Notes: generated by a model not told the origin, from the letters alone. DNA of 8,582 nt from Tannerellaceae bacterium (GCA_031273385.1 JAISRY010000114.1:1-8582), one strand, 5' to 3'. Positions 1 through 8,170 are shown, counted from the first letter of the stretch. Made by a program: numbers and translations.

Positions 1-717
1 CCCGTGTTTGTGGAAAATACCGCCATGATCGGAGACCACCATAATCAACGTGGATCCGGCTATCCCTGCCTCCCTGATGGCATCCACGATGATGCGGACA
101 TGTGTGTCCACCTCTTCTATCCCTTTCAGGTAAGCGGGCGACATGTGTCCGGCGCTATGTCCGTATCCGTCCACCTCATCGAGTTGTATGAAGACAAAGT
201 CCGGCCTCTTTTCCAGGATATAGGCCGCCGTCTTTTCCGCCGTCTCCAGGGAGGTGGGGTATGTTTCGGAGACATCCATAACCTCCTCGTCCAGCATACT
301 CCCGAAATCGCCCCATTGGTATAGCGATCCCAGTTCGGCGTCAGGCTTTTGTTCGCGGACAATGTCGAAGATAGTGGGGAAAGCGTGGTTTCGGGTCATC
401 GCCACCGGCGGGAATACCTGGAGAGTCCTGTTCCAACCGTTTGAAGTGACGCCCGTAATATCAGGCCCGGCGCCGCATAGCATGGCGTTCCAGTTCGGTT
501 TGCTGACGGTCGGCAATACGCAGCGTACCGCATAGCTGTATGCCCCGTTCCGCATCAGGCTGTCCATACAGGGCGTTTCCGCTACGATGAGCCCCTGGCT
601 GCTCATCCCGTCTATCCCGATGACGACCACATGTTTTATGCCTCCGGGATAGGGGTTGCCGTTCCGGCAACAGCCTGTCAGAAGAATACAGGCGGCGATT
701 ATCCATCCATTTTTCAT
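1..717 (-). CDS. Alkaline phosphatase / type I phosphodiesterase superfamily lipoprotein, 3' end cut by the window
   Basis: The reading frame is open from the ATG at 717 to the left edge, giving 239 residues with the C-terminal part missing. The N-terminus is a lipoprotein signal: short hydrophobic stretch, then lipobox LTGC, with Cys16 as the likely lipidated residue. The protein is therefore probably membrane-anchored on the periplasmic or outer surface. Superfamily metal and catalytic motifs are in order: IDGM with Asp36; PTVSKPN around residues 69-75, where Ser72 aligns with the usual nucleophile; DGYGH with Asp183 and His187; and SDHGG with Asp230 and His231. His238, next to the window end, could be the later conserved His. 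Family members hydrolyse phosphate mono- or diesters, and some relatives are sulfatases or phosphopentomutase-like. The substrate cannot be read from sequence. It is the fourth gene of the leftward operon, starting 12 bases after the metallophosphoesterase stop, so translation may be coupled. The superfamily is confident; the precise activity is not. Confidence 0.9.
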   Translation of the reverse strand, partial: MKNGWIIAACILLTGCCRNGNPYPGGIKHVVVIGIDGMSSQGLIVAETPCMDSLMRNGAYSYAVRCVLPTVSKPNWNAMLCGAGPDITGVTSNGWNRTLQVFPPVAMTRNHAFPTIFDIVREQKPDAELGSLYQWGDFGSMLDEEVMDVSETYPTSLETAEKTAAYILEKRPDFVFIQLDEVDGYGHSAGHMSPAYLKGIEEVDTHVRIIVDAIREAGIAGSTLIMVVSDHGGIFHKHG

Positions 718-763
718 ATCATCTGTTTTTTATCTGTTTTTATCTGTTTTTACTTGGGGGGGG
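718..763. repeat. Short tandem repeats and homopolymer at the phosphoesterase gene junction
   Basis: On the plus strand ATCTGTTTTT occurs at 721-730, 732-741 and 742-751, followed closely by eight G residues at 756-763. Read leftward, the C8 run and two of the repeats lie in the last codons and stop of the PA14 phosphoesterase; the third repeat fills most of the 12-base gap before the next gene. Both tracts are of the type prone to strand slippage. Confidence 0.8.
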
Positions 764-2208
764 ATGAAGAGGATCTCTTCGGGAAGTATCCGGTCGCGGA
801 TCTTCTTGCTTGAATAGCCCACTTCCAGGTATTGCCTCCATGTATCGTCGTAGAAAAGGACTTTCAGTTCATGGAAGCCCGCTTCGAGCGCGACCTTTCC
901 GTCTATGCGCGTGATGTGCGACCAATCCTGGTCGACGACGAGGGTGTCGTCGAGATACAGCTGCGAGCCGTCGTCGGAAACGAGATAGAAGTTATACACC
1001 CCCCGTTCGGGAATCTTGATCCATGTCCGGAACTCGTAGGCAAAATGATCTTCCGACGGAGCGTCGTAGACGGAGAAATAGTCCATGCTTCCCTTTCCGG
1101 CCTCCTTTGCGGAAGCGATATCTTTCACGGATTTGAATGTGCCCTCGTAGTAGGTATAGCTCACTCCCTGCTTCACGGGGGTCTCTTTCCTGGCCGGCAG
1201 GTAGGCCATCGTCTCTTCGTCGACGGACGAGATACCCGATGGGTAATGGAATGCCAGCTCCACCCCTTTGGGCGTCCGTATCCAGGTGTCGAAGACAAAC
1301 TCGTCCTCATAGAGTTCGATCACCCGGCCTCCCCGTTCGGGCTTGCCGTAGGCTTCCGCTCCCGTTACGCGGCCATAAGCGAGGGCGATATAATACTCGA
1401 TCCCGATATAATCGTTGTCGTGATCATGCCCGACGAACGTCCCCATCACATCCTGCTTTTCGATGAAAGCGCCGAACAGCCCGGTGTTGTAGTCCGGCGG
1501 GCAGGGCTTTTCCCCTTGCGAGCCGACCGTATTTTTCTTGCCGATAACCTGGTTGTATTCCGGCAGGGGGATATGGAAAAAGGCCAGCGAGGGTAAGGGG
1601 TCGCCATCATTCATCCGGGCATAGTCGTCGCTCTGCGCCCTGTACCACCCGATCTGGTCAAAGTAGATGGGGGCGTATGTGCCGTATTTGGGATTTGAGG
1701 TGTAGGCATTGGAATCGAAACAGTAGAGTAGCGCGGATACCTTACCGGACTTCGACCCCTGTACGGGCAGTACGTAGTTGCCGCATCCATGGATCTCTTC
1801 CGGCCCCTTTTCGCCGACGAAATAGGGTGATCGGCAGAGTATCTCCATAATTTCGGCGCGTGAGATTTGCGTACTGCTTTCCCCGTCGTGATTGCCGAAT
1901 ACGGCGGCGAAAGGTGTTTTTGCCTGCTCAAAGATCTTCGGGATATCCGTCCACGGCTCCCGCGCGGGTACCCGGTATGCGATGTCGCCGGTTAAAATGG
2001 CCAAGTCCGGCTTTTCAGCCTCCAGGACAGCCTTTATCGTTGCGATGGTCTTTTCGCAGGTCGGTTCCCCATGTACCCAGTGAATGTCGGTGAATTGTAC
2101 AATCTTAAATTTACCGTTGTCGTTAAATTTGAATTGGAACTTACCTTGCGCCATGGCCGAAAAACCGGCTATGCTGCAAAGGGTGATCATAAAAATAAGT
2201 CGTTTCAT
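730..2208 (-). CDS. Exported calcineurin-like metallophosphoesterase with C-terminal PA14-like domain
   Basis: This is a 492-residue protein if it starts at the ATG at 2208, which gives a compact Sec signal peptide (MKRLIFM, hydrophobic core, cleavage near AMA-Q). In-frame ATGs at 2217 and 2235 are possible alternatives; no good Shine-Dalgarno decides between them. The N-terminal domain has the full dinuclear-metal set: FTDIH (Asp41, His43), LTGD (Asp75), GNHD (about 105-108), FFHIP (His212) and GHDH (about 260-263). These motifs define a calcineurin-like phosphoesterase, which cleaves phosphate mono- or diesters. Residues about 349-468 look like a PA14 domain: a YYEGTF entry, then an FRTWIKIP..GVY.F.L.SDDGSQLYLD core and a G.HE.KV.F.D segment. 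PA14 domains often bind glycans, so the fusion may hold the phosphoesterase on a carbohydrate. It is the third gene of the operon, about 28 bases after the large mannosidase. A run of eight C residues lies eleven codons before the stop. The families are confident; the substrate is unknown. Confidence 0.92.
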   Translation of the reverse strand: MKRLIFMITLCSIAGFSAMAQGKFQFKFNDNGKFKIVQFTDIHWVHGEPTCEKTIATIKAVLEAEKPDLAILTGDIAYRVPAREPWTDIPKIFEQAKTPFAAVFGNHDGESSTQISRAEIMEILCRSPYFVGEKGPEEIHGCGNYVLPVQGSKSGKVSALLYCFDSNAYTSNPKYGTYAPIYFDQIGWYRAQSDDYARMNDGDPLPSLAFFHIPLPEYNQVIGKKNTVGSQGEKPCPPDYNTGLFGAFIEKQDVMGTFVGHDHDNDYIGIEYYIALAYGRVTGAEAYGKPERGGRVIELYEDEFVFDTWIRTPKGVELAFHYPSGISSVDEETMAYLPARKETPVKQGVSYTYYEGTFKSVKDIASAKEAGKGSMDYFSVYDAPSEDHFAYEFRTWIKIPERGVYNFYLVSDDGSQLYLDDTLVVDQDWSHITRIDGKVALEAGFHELKVLFYDDTWRQYLEVGYSSKKIRDRILPEEILFIPPQVKTDKNR

Positions 2209-2236
2209 ACCTTTCATATCTTTTAAGTGTGTCATT

Positions 2237-5200
2237 TTATCTGTCTTCAAAGTCGTCATACAGCGGTTGCAGCACGACGATATCGTCTTTTTTCTTTTTT
2301 ACCGCCGTAATAGCGAAGATTTTAATATCTCGATTATCCGGCAGGATGAGGGAGCGGCTTCCGGGTGGTATAGCTATTTCGTACTGAAAGAGGTAACAAT
2401 ACCGGTAGGTCATATTCTTAGAGGGGTATCCGTCGTGATAGTGCGAGGCGAACCAGGCGATATCGTCTTTCCGGACGAAAGGCCGGCTCAGCGATTCAAG
2501 CGTCCAGTCCGCCCCGTACCGGCGGGTATAATGCTGGCCGATGAAGCCTCTCCATGCAGCGACCTCCAAGGGGATCTCTTTCCCTCCGGCACGAAAGAGG
2601 CCGCCTGCTTTGCCGCCTGTTTCGTCACAGGCCGAGGCCAGGAGGCAGAGCCTGTCATAATCGCCTGGCGGCAATGCGATCTCCTGTCCCGAACAGGCGA
2701 CGACATTGTTTGTCTCCTCCGCGTAGCTCCCCATTTTGTACAGGATATTTTCGTGTACATAGTCGCCTCCGGGCATCTCTTCGCCCGGGTAGGACGAATC
2801 GCGGAAGCTTTCGCGGTGGCGGTGATTCATGCGCCCGTCCGGACGGTTGTCGTCGAAAGAGACGGCATCGTCGTCGTAGGCCAGCGCGACCGGCATCTGT
2901 TCTTCGTCCCACACAGCGCCCGGACTGAGCTTGACGGCAAAGCTTTTGATGGCATAGCCCGCGATGTCGAAACGGACGGCATCCTTTGTAAACGTAGCGT
3001 CACCCGTCCGTACCTCGCGCCCATCCACCTCGTAGGCGTCTATCACGGGCAGGGGGAATGTCATCTTCACATTCGTCTGCCTGCGGCCGGCCAGTTCGTT
3101 GACGCGGACGATACAGTAATCGCCGTTTTCCGCCCGTTTGTAGGCCATCACGCCGATTTGCCGGTTGCTAAGCGACAGCAAAGAGAGCTGCCTGCCGTAT
3201 TGGCCGGCATGACGGGGCGTTTCGAAAGGGATCAACGGCCGGTCGAGGAAAGCCGCCTGTTTGCCTGTTTCCCCCTCGCGCCAGTCGCCGGCATGGGCAT
3301 AGATGGCATACTTCATATCGTGTACGCCGAAATCCTGCGTCGCCTGCGGCGAAGGGCCTTGCGTCCCGGGCGTAAACAGGAGCGTCAGCCTGAGCGTATG
3401 GTCGTCGGGTTTATCGGAGGTGTATTTACAGTCCTCCATGATCGAAACGCCGAATTTCCCCGACGCGTCGGTGAGGTCGATCCAGTTGTGGTGAGGAACT
3501 TCAAATTTCTTCGGGTGGTTGTTGTTGCGCATGATCGTTCCCACGCCCTGGCTGTAGGTAGCCATTTCGTTGCCTGCCGTAAAAGGGAACGAGGCTTTCA
3601 GGCATACGCCGCGCGAATGCCAGTCGATGCGGTTGGCCACTTCGATCCGTTTCCCCGCGTCGGAAGCCGCGAGGGAGATAGTTTGCGTAATGCTGGAATT
3701 GCGCCCTTGGCGTGTCACTTCGAGGGCGACCCTTAGCGGCCCCTCTTCCACGATACGGAAAGCGGCCTGTTCGTCCAGGTAGCCGACAGGCGGTTTCCGG
3801 CGGTCTTTCCAGTCCATATTCCACGCCGGGTATTCGCTAGGCTCTTCGGCCAGGAACGCCAACCGTGCAGGGGCTTTCAGGAGTTCCCTTTTTAGCTTCT
3901 TATCGTATATCGACGCGATATCGCCGTTATCCGCCAGGGCTACCCGGTAGTAGTCATTCTCCAGCGACCGGCCGGTCACGGCAAGCGAACCTTTCCGCGG
4001 CGCGTCGCCGGATGGACGGATGTCATAGACGGCGAATCCTACGGAGGGGACGTCGGCGAGGAAAAGGAACGTCAGCCTGTTTCCTTTTCTGCCGGTCACC
4101 TGTACCGGCGTCTCTTTCCCATCGGGAGCGTATGCCTTGAGATGCTCCGGCATGTGGCCGTCAAACGCCATCTCGGCCGTCACGATATCCTGCCGGGGGT
4201 AGGCGGTGGGGTTATAGACCGCCACGCTCCTGCCCTCAGTCCGGGTATCGAGCCGGGTGGATAAGGCCGCCAAGCCGTTCTTCATCACGGAAGCGAACGT
4301 ATTGGCCGCGATAAATTCATCGTTCCAGGAATAGTCGTATGCCCTGGGGGTGGAGGTGCCCGGGAGGATGTCGTGCATCTGGCTGCCCAGGACTAATTCC
4401 CAGGCATTGGTAAGTTTATCCGCCGGATAGGCGACGCCGGCGAGGAAAGAGGCGCCGGCGGCAACCTGTTCCGCCGCCTGTGCCAGGTTCTCGTTCTTCC
4501 GGTTCATCCGTTTCATAAACCCTTGCGAGACGGAAGAGCCGTTGCTGTGCTCGACCAACAGGAAATCCCCCTCATAGGCCGGAAGCCGGGCTTCTATCTC
4601 CGGCGTGATATCCTTAAACATCTGATCCGAAGCGGTCAGCAATATCCTGAATTTACTGTCCGGCCGCTCAGCCAACGATTCGGTAGCATGCTTCACGTCG
4701 TTTTTCAGCGGAGCGCCCCCCTCGTCCCCTATGCCATAGAAGCGGAAATCGAACGCATAACCGCGCTCTTCCTTGCCCCAGTCCAGGCGGCTGCTCCAAT
4801 AGTCGTCCCTGTCGAAGCGCACCGGGATACCGCTCACATAATGCCCCGGGTTGAGGGCGGAGACCAGCCGGCTACCGTCAGGCCCTTTCCATACCCCGAT
4901 GGGAAAGGGGATGCCTACGGCGCAATTCCCTGTCAGCTTAATAGTAGAAAAGCCGATCAGCCCCGAGTGCCGCCAGATCGTAGGCAGGTTGGCGGGAAAC
5001 CCGAAGATGTCGGGAAAGATCGCATCCCTCCCCGCCACGCCAAATTCGTTCATGAAGTACTTATAGCCGTAAAGCGTCTGGCGGATGATGGATTCGGGCG
5101 ACGAGACGATAACCTCCCCCTCGTCGACCGCCGAACCGGAAATATGCCAACGCCCTTTCGCCACGTATTCCCTGACTTTCTCATACAGGCCGGGGTAATA

Positions 5201-5497
5201 CTCCTTCATCATGCGATAGCGGCGCGAGCCGGTGAAATTGAAGACATAATCGGGGTACTCCTCGAAAAGGGCGAAGTTCTCCGTCATGGTATTCCTGATC
5301 AGTTCGTCGATGGAACGCACATAATCCCAGTTCCACTGCGTATCGAGATGGGAATAGCCCACCGTATACAACACCTTATCCTTTGTCAGGTCGTAGGCCG
5401 GCATACGCCCCGCAGGCTGCGCCCCGGCCGCCCCGGGCAGCACGCAGGCGAGCCACCATAAAAAGGCCGTGGATTTGAATCGTTTCACGCTGTTCAT
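2237..5497 (-). CDS. Large secreted GH38-family alpha-mannosidase with extra C-terminal module
   Basis: This is a 1086-residue protein. The N-terminus (KRFK, hydrophobic stretch AFLWWLACVL, then AGA-Q) is a Sec signal peptide cleaved near residue 26, so the enzyme is periplasmic or exported further. The GH38 zinc and catalytic signature is complete: SHLDTQW (His50, Asp52), FPDIFGFPANLPTI (Asp163, the expected nucleophile and zinc ligand), GIGDEGG (about 255-261) and QMHDILPG (His375). Family GH38 enzymes are zinc-dependent retaining alpha-mannosidases. Residues about 420-860 fit the beta-rich middle and C-terminal mannosidase domains (NDYYRVAL, GPLRVALEV, NWIDLTD). From about 862 to 1067 there is an additional region that I cannot assign, with an SGQEIALPPGDYDRL segment suggesting a beta-sandwich. 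The start is supported by the signal peptide and by GGGG eight bases upstream. It begins 21 bases after the first mannosidase gene. It is strongly divergent from that neighbour, so it is not a recent duplicate. Linkage specificity cannot be inferred. Confidence 0.95.
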   Translation of the reverse strand: MNSVKRFKSTAFLWWLACVLPGAAGAQPAGRMPAYDLTKDKVLYTVGYSHLDTQWNWDYVRSIDELIRNTMTENFALFEEYPDYVFNFTGSRRYRMMKEYYPGLYEKVREYVAKGRWHISGSAVDEGEVIVSSPESIIRQTLYGYKYFMNEFGVAGRDAIFPDIFGFPANLPTIWRHSGLIGFSTIKLTGNCAVGIPFPIGVWKGPDGSRLVSALNPGHYVSGIPVRFDRDDYWSSRLDWGKEERGYAFDFRFYGIGDEGGAPLKNDVKHATESLAERPDSKFRILLTASDQMFKDITPEIEARLPAYEGDFLLVEHSNGSSVSQGFMKRMNRKNENLAQAAEQVAAGASFLAGVAYPADKLTNAWELVLGSQMHDILPGTSTPRAYDYSWNDEFIAANTFASVMKNGLAALSTRLDTRTEGRSVAVYNPTAYPRQDIVTAEMAFDGHMPEHLKAYAPDGKETPVQVTGRKGNRLTFLFLADVPSVGFAVYDIRPSGDAPRKGSLAVTGRSLENDYYRVALADNGDIASIYDKKLKRELLKAPARLAFLAEEPSEYPAWNMDWKDRRKPPVGYLDEQAAFRIVEEGPLRVALEVTRQGRNSSITQTISLAASDAGKRIEVANRIDWHSRGVCLKASFPFTAGNEMATYSQGVGTIMRNNNHPKKFEVPHHNWIDLTDASGKFGVSIMEDCKYTSDKPDDHTLRLTLLFTPGTQGPSPQATQDFGVHDMKYAIYAHAGDWREGETGKQAAFLDRPLIPFETPRHAGQYGRQLSLLSLSNRQIGVMAYKRAENGDYCIVRVNELAGRRQTNVKMTFPLPVIDAYEVDGREVRTGDATFTKDAVRFDIAGYAIKSFAVKLSPGAVWDEEQMPVALAYDDDAVSFDDNRPDGRMNHRHRESFRDSSYPGEEMPGGDYVHENILYKMGSYAEETNNVVACSGQEIALPPGDYDRLCLLASACDETGGKAGGLFRAGGKEIPLEVAAWRGFIGQHYTRRYGADWTLESLSRPFVRKDDIAWFASHYHDGYPSKNMTYRYCYLFQYEIAIPPGSRSLILPDNRDIKIFAITAVKKKKDDIVVLQPLYDDFEDR

Positions 5498-5518
5498 GAT
5501 ATAGTCCCCGTTTATCGG

Positions 5519-8062
5519 TTATTCTTCCAGCAAATTGACCTCCCTGACCGATCCCGTCCGGGGATCCAAACGCAGCGTTTTGATCTCGCCCGGTTTGAAA
5601 CGGCCTTTCCAGGTGAAGCCGGCCGATGGGAAATGGAGCGTAGCGGAAACCGCTTCGCCAAGCGTCTCCACCAGGCGGATGACCACATCCTCCCCCTCTT
5701 CGGATTTTTTGACGGCGGACACGACGACCTGCGGGGCGTCAATCGCAAGGAATGAGCCTGACGCCGGCATGTCCCCCTGGTGTATTCCCTGGTAAATGAC
5801 CGCCGGAGGCGTCATAAACTCCTCGGCGATACGGGGGATATGAGCCTCTTTCCAACCGTCGCGGTGCGGAACCAGCAACAGGCGGAACGTCTGTATCCCC
5901 TGATCCATCCAGCTATATTCCTGCCCGGGATTCAATTTGGCAGGGTCGTGATGGGCGAACGGGGCGGAGCGGACGACGGAGATACGCATATCGTTCCCCG
6001 CGACGCTGTAGCCGTACTTGGCATCGTTGACGACCGTCAGCCCGTAAAGCCCGCCGTCGCGCCGGCCGGTCAGGTCGATCCATCGCTGCCCGGGGTCTTC
6101 GTCGCCGTTGGCTTCGCGTACGATATGGCCGTATGGTATTTCGTAGGTGGGCCGGGGCGCCTCCACATCGACGGGGAAAGAGAACTTGAGCATCTTAAGG
6201 CGTTCGTGCCAGTCAAGCGAAACGGCGGCCTCTATCCTGCGTGAGCCGGAATAGAGCGACCAGTCGATGGTCAACGCCGACTTCCCGTATGTGCTGACGA
6301 CCCGGACGGTAGCCCGCAGCGGCCCCTCGTCCAGTACCTTGACGGTTGCGCCGCCAAACGAGCCGATCTCTTTGGAGAAAGAGCGGATGTCGTGGCTCCA
6401 GGTGTCGCTGGTATCTTCGATCACGACTCCCCGGCATCCGCCGTTCCCTCCGGCAAAAACTTCCCTCCCTGCCTCTTTATCGAAAATAGAGAGCGTACCG
6501 TCCGGAGAGAAGCTGATACGGTAATAGCCGTTTTCCAGCCTGTTGCCCTCCGCTTTGGCCGCCTTTTCCGACGGGATGGAGGCGTCGCCTTTCATCACGC
6601 GTACCTGCCGGTATCCCATCGGGGGGAGTGGGACGGTGAACAGAATCCGTTTCCGGCCGGTCACCGACTGGCCGGCCGTCCATTGTGCCGGATATACGCG
6701 CCCGCGGTCGTCCATGACACAGGGCGAGGGCTTCCAGTCCAGGTCGTAGGCGACGTTGGCTTCGGCCTCCCAGGCATGGGGGTTGAACAACACCAAATAC
6801 TGGGATTCCGGGTCTTCGGCGGCGATCCGCCATTCGAGCTTCTGCATGGCCAACGCCGTCGACTCGCGGGCGGTGTTCAGGACATAGCCGTACCCCTCGC
6901 GGGCATCCTCGGAATGGGCGGACAGGGAGCTGCCGGCCAGGCTGTCGTGGAACTGCAGGAAGAGCAGCTTCTGCCACGCGGCGGTGAACGCCTCCTTGGG
7001 ATAGTCCGCTTTCCAGATCAGGGAGCCGACGCCCGTTATCTTTTCGGCGGCGACCAATGCGGCCTCCGCCTGCCGGTTGTTTTTCTTGATCGCACTTTCG
7101 GCCGTATAGCAGCCGACGGCATGATGCTGGAGGTCGTCCTTTACGGCCGGTATGGAGAGGCTCCCATCGGCGCGTACCTCCTCAAAATAGCGGTCGACGC
7201 TGCCGTAAGCGATCTGAGGCGCACCCTTTTCGGCTTTCAGCTTGTCGATCCCCCGGATATTGGCTTTCGTCGGGCCGCCGCCATGGTCGCCCACGCCATA
7301 GAACGCCATCAACGCCGTAGCCGGATAGTTCTCCGTCCGTTTGACGATCTCTTCGAGGTGTTTTTTGACGGCGTCGGCCTCGCTGCCACTATTGTAGCTG
7401 TCCTGTATATGAAAGGCCAGGACGCGGGAGCCCTCTACGCCCTCCCACCAGAACAGATCGGCAGGTAGGGTTTTTTCGTGCGGCCCGGGGCGCATGAAGA
7501 CATAGTTCTCCATCCCCTGCAAGCGGATAATCTGGGGCAATGAGCCGGGATGCCCGAACGAATCGGGATTGAACGCGACGGTGGCGCGGCGCCCGACAAG
7601 GCGTTGCAAGGCCAACTGCCCGTACAGCCCCTGGCGCGCCATCGCTTCGCCCGACGGGATATTCATATCCGGCTCCACCCACCATCCGCCGACGACATTC
7701 CAGCGCCCCTCGGCTACCCGTTGGCGTATCTCGGCCAACATGCCGGGGTCGTTCAACGATATCCAGTGGTAAAACTGTGCCGAACTGGCGGTAAACACAA
7801 AGTCCGGCGTCTCCTTCATCCTGTCGAGGGCGGAGCGGAACGTACTGTGTACCACCGATACGCCCTCCGTCCATGGCCATAGCCATACGGGGTCGATATG
7901 CCCGTGCCCGATCATATAAAAACGGTATTTCTTTGCCTCTTTCGACCAGGCCTGAGCGGTGGGAGCGCCCAAAAGGCCGTCCGCCGGCGCGAGGGCGAGA
8001 AAAGCTGTCCCCGTCGCCGTCCGACGGAGAAAGTCCCTACGGGAAATCGCGGTTGTTTTCAT
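5519..8062 (-). CDS. Tat-exported GH38-family alpha-mannosidase
   Basis: This is an 847-residue protein. The N-terminus carries a textbook twin-arginine motif (SRRDFLRR, residues 7-14), a mild hydrophobic region and a likely cleavage site near APTAQA (33-38). It should be exported already folded. The GH38 signature follows: HGHIDPVWLW (zinc ligands His55, Asp57), FNPDSFGHPGSLPQI (Asp167, expected nucleophile and zinc ligand), GVGDHGGGPTK (about 256-266) and QFHDSLAGSS (His372, zinc ligand). Residues about 420-840 resemble the beta-rich mannosidase C-terminal domains (ENGYYRISF, DEGPLRATV, RWIDLTG). Family members release alpha-linked mannose with retention of configuration. The ATG at 8062 is preferred because it is the only start placing the twin-arginine motif correctly. 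It is the first visible gene of the leftward operon, downstream of an AT-rich leader. It pairs with a second, Sec-exported GH38 enzyme next door, suggesting different linkages or different positions in a branched mannoside. Family assignment is firm; exact specificity is unknown. Confidence 0.95.
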   Translation of the reverse strand: MKTTAISRRDFLRRTATGTAFLALAPADGLLGAPTAQAWSKEAKKYRFYMIGHGHIDPVWLWPWTEGVSVVHSTFRSALDRMKETPDFVFTASSAQFYHWISLNDPGMLAEIRQRVAEGRWNVVGGWWVEPDMNIPSGEAMARQGLYGQLALQRLVGRRATVAFNPDSFGHPGSLPQIIRLQGMENYVFMRPGPHEKTLPADLFWWEGVEGSRVLAFHIQDSYNSGSEADAVKKHLEEIVKRTENYPATALMAFYGVGDHGGGPTKANIRGIDKLKAEKGAPQIAYGSVDRYFEEVRADGSLSIPAVKDDLQHHAVGCYTAESAIKKNNRQAEAALVAAEKITGVGSLIWKADYPKEAFTAAWQKLLFLQFHDSLAGSSLSAHSEDAREGYGYVLNTARESTALAMQKLEWRIAAEDPESQYLVLFNPHAWEAEANVAYDLDWKPSPCVMDDRGRVYPAQWTAGQSVTGRKRILFTVPLPPMGYRQVRVMKGDASIPSEKAAKAEGNRLENGYYRISFSPDGTLSIFDKEAGREVFAGGNGGCRGVVIEDTSDTWSHDIRSFSKEIGSFGGATVKVLDEGPLRATVRVVSTYGKSALTIDWSLYSGSRRIEAAVSLDWHERLKMLKFSFPVDVEAPRPTYEIPYGHIVREANGDEDPGQRWIDLTGRRDGGLYGLTVVNDAKYGYSVAGNDMRISVVRSAPFAHHDPAKLNPGQEYSWMDQGIQTFRLLLVPHRDGWKEAHIPRIAEEFMTPPAVIYQGIHQGDMPASGSFLAIDAPQVVVSAVKKSEEGEDVVIRLVETLGEAVSATLHFPSAGFTWKGRFKPGEIKTLRLDPRTGSVREVNLLEE

Positions 8063-8093
8063 CTCTTTACGTTTTAATGATGTTCCTTTTCAT

Positions 8094-8170
8094 GGTAAAA
8101 TAATGACTTATAATTTAGTCTATAAAGGTACAAACTATTCTTTATACTATAACGTGAAACACAAAAAAAA
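8094..8170 (-). promoter_or_regulatory. AT-rich leader and candidate promoter of the mannosidase operon
   Basis: This stretch is much richer in A+T than the genes. Read leftward, it contains TACCTTTA (8130-8123), one mismatch from the Bacteroidales -7 element TAnnTTTG, with TTTG directly upstream of it. A TTTTTTTTG run lies at the outer edge. No TTTG sits at the usual 19-21 base spacing from the -7 candidate, so the exact promoter is uncertain. The first gene has only a weak AAAGAG just before its ATG, as is common in this group. The leftward operon must start in or beyond this region because there is no gene between it and the right edge. Confidence 0.35.

Noticed and set aside
2084..3736. 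550-codon plus-strand open frame antisense to the large mannosidase and phosphoesterase
   Set aside because: It lies wholly opposite genes with complete catalytic motifs and signal peptides, and its translation is Val/Arg/Pro-rich with no recognisable domain. It is a by-product of G+C-rich codon use.
6392..7468. 358-codon plus-strand open frame antisense to the Tat-exported mannosidase
   Set aside because: It is entirely opposite the GH38 catalytic region and has no motif or plausible start signal, so it is treated as a shadow. The same applies to 4523-5461 and 832-1596.
2237..8062. The two mannosidase genes as a recent tandem duplication
   Set aside because: They share only the GH38 motifs; lengths, export signals and most residues differ, so they are ancient paralogues at closest.
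8067..8093. Eight-codon minus-strand open frame (MKRNIIKT) ending four bases before the first mannosidase start
   Set aside because: It is too short to separate from chance and has no attenuator-like hairpin or diagnostic codon run. It could still be a leader peptide.
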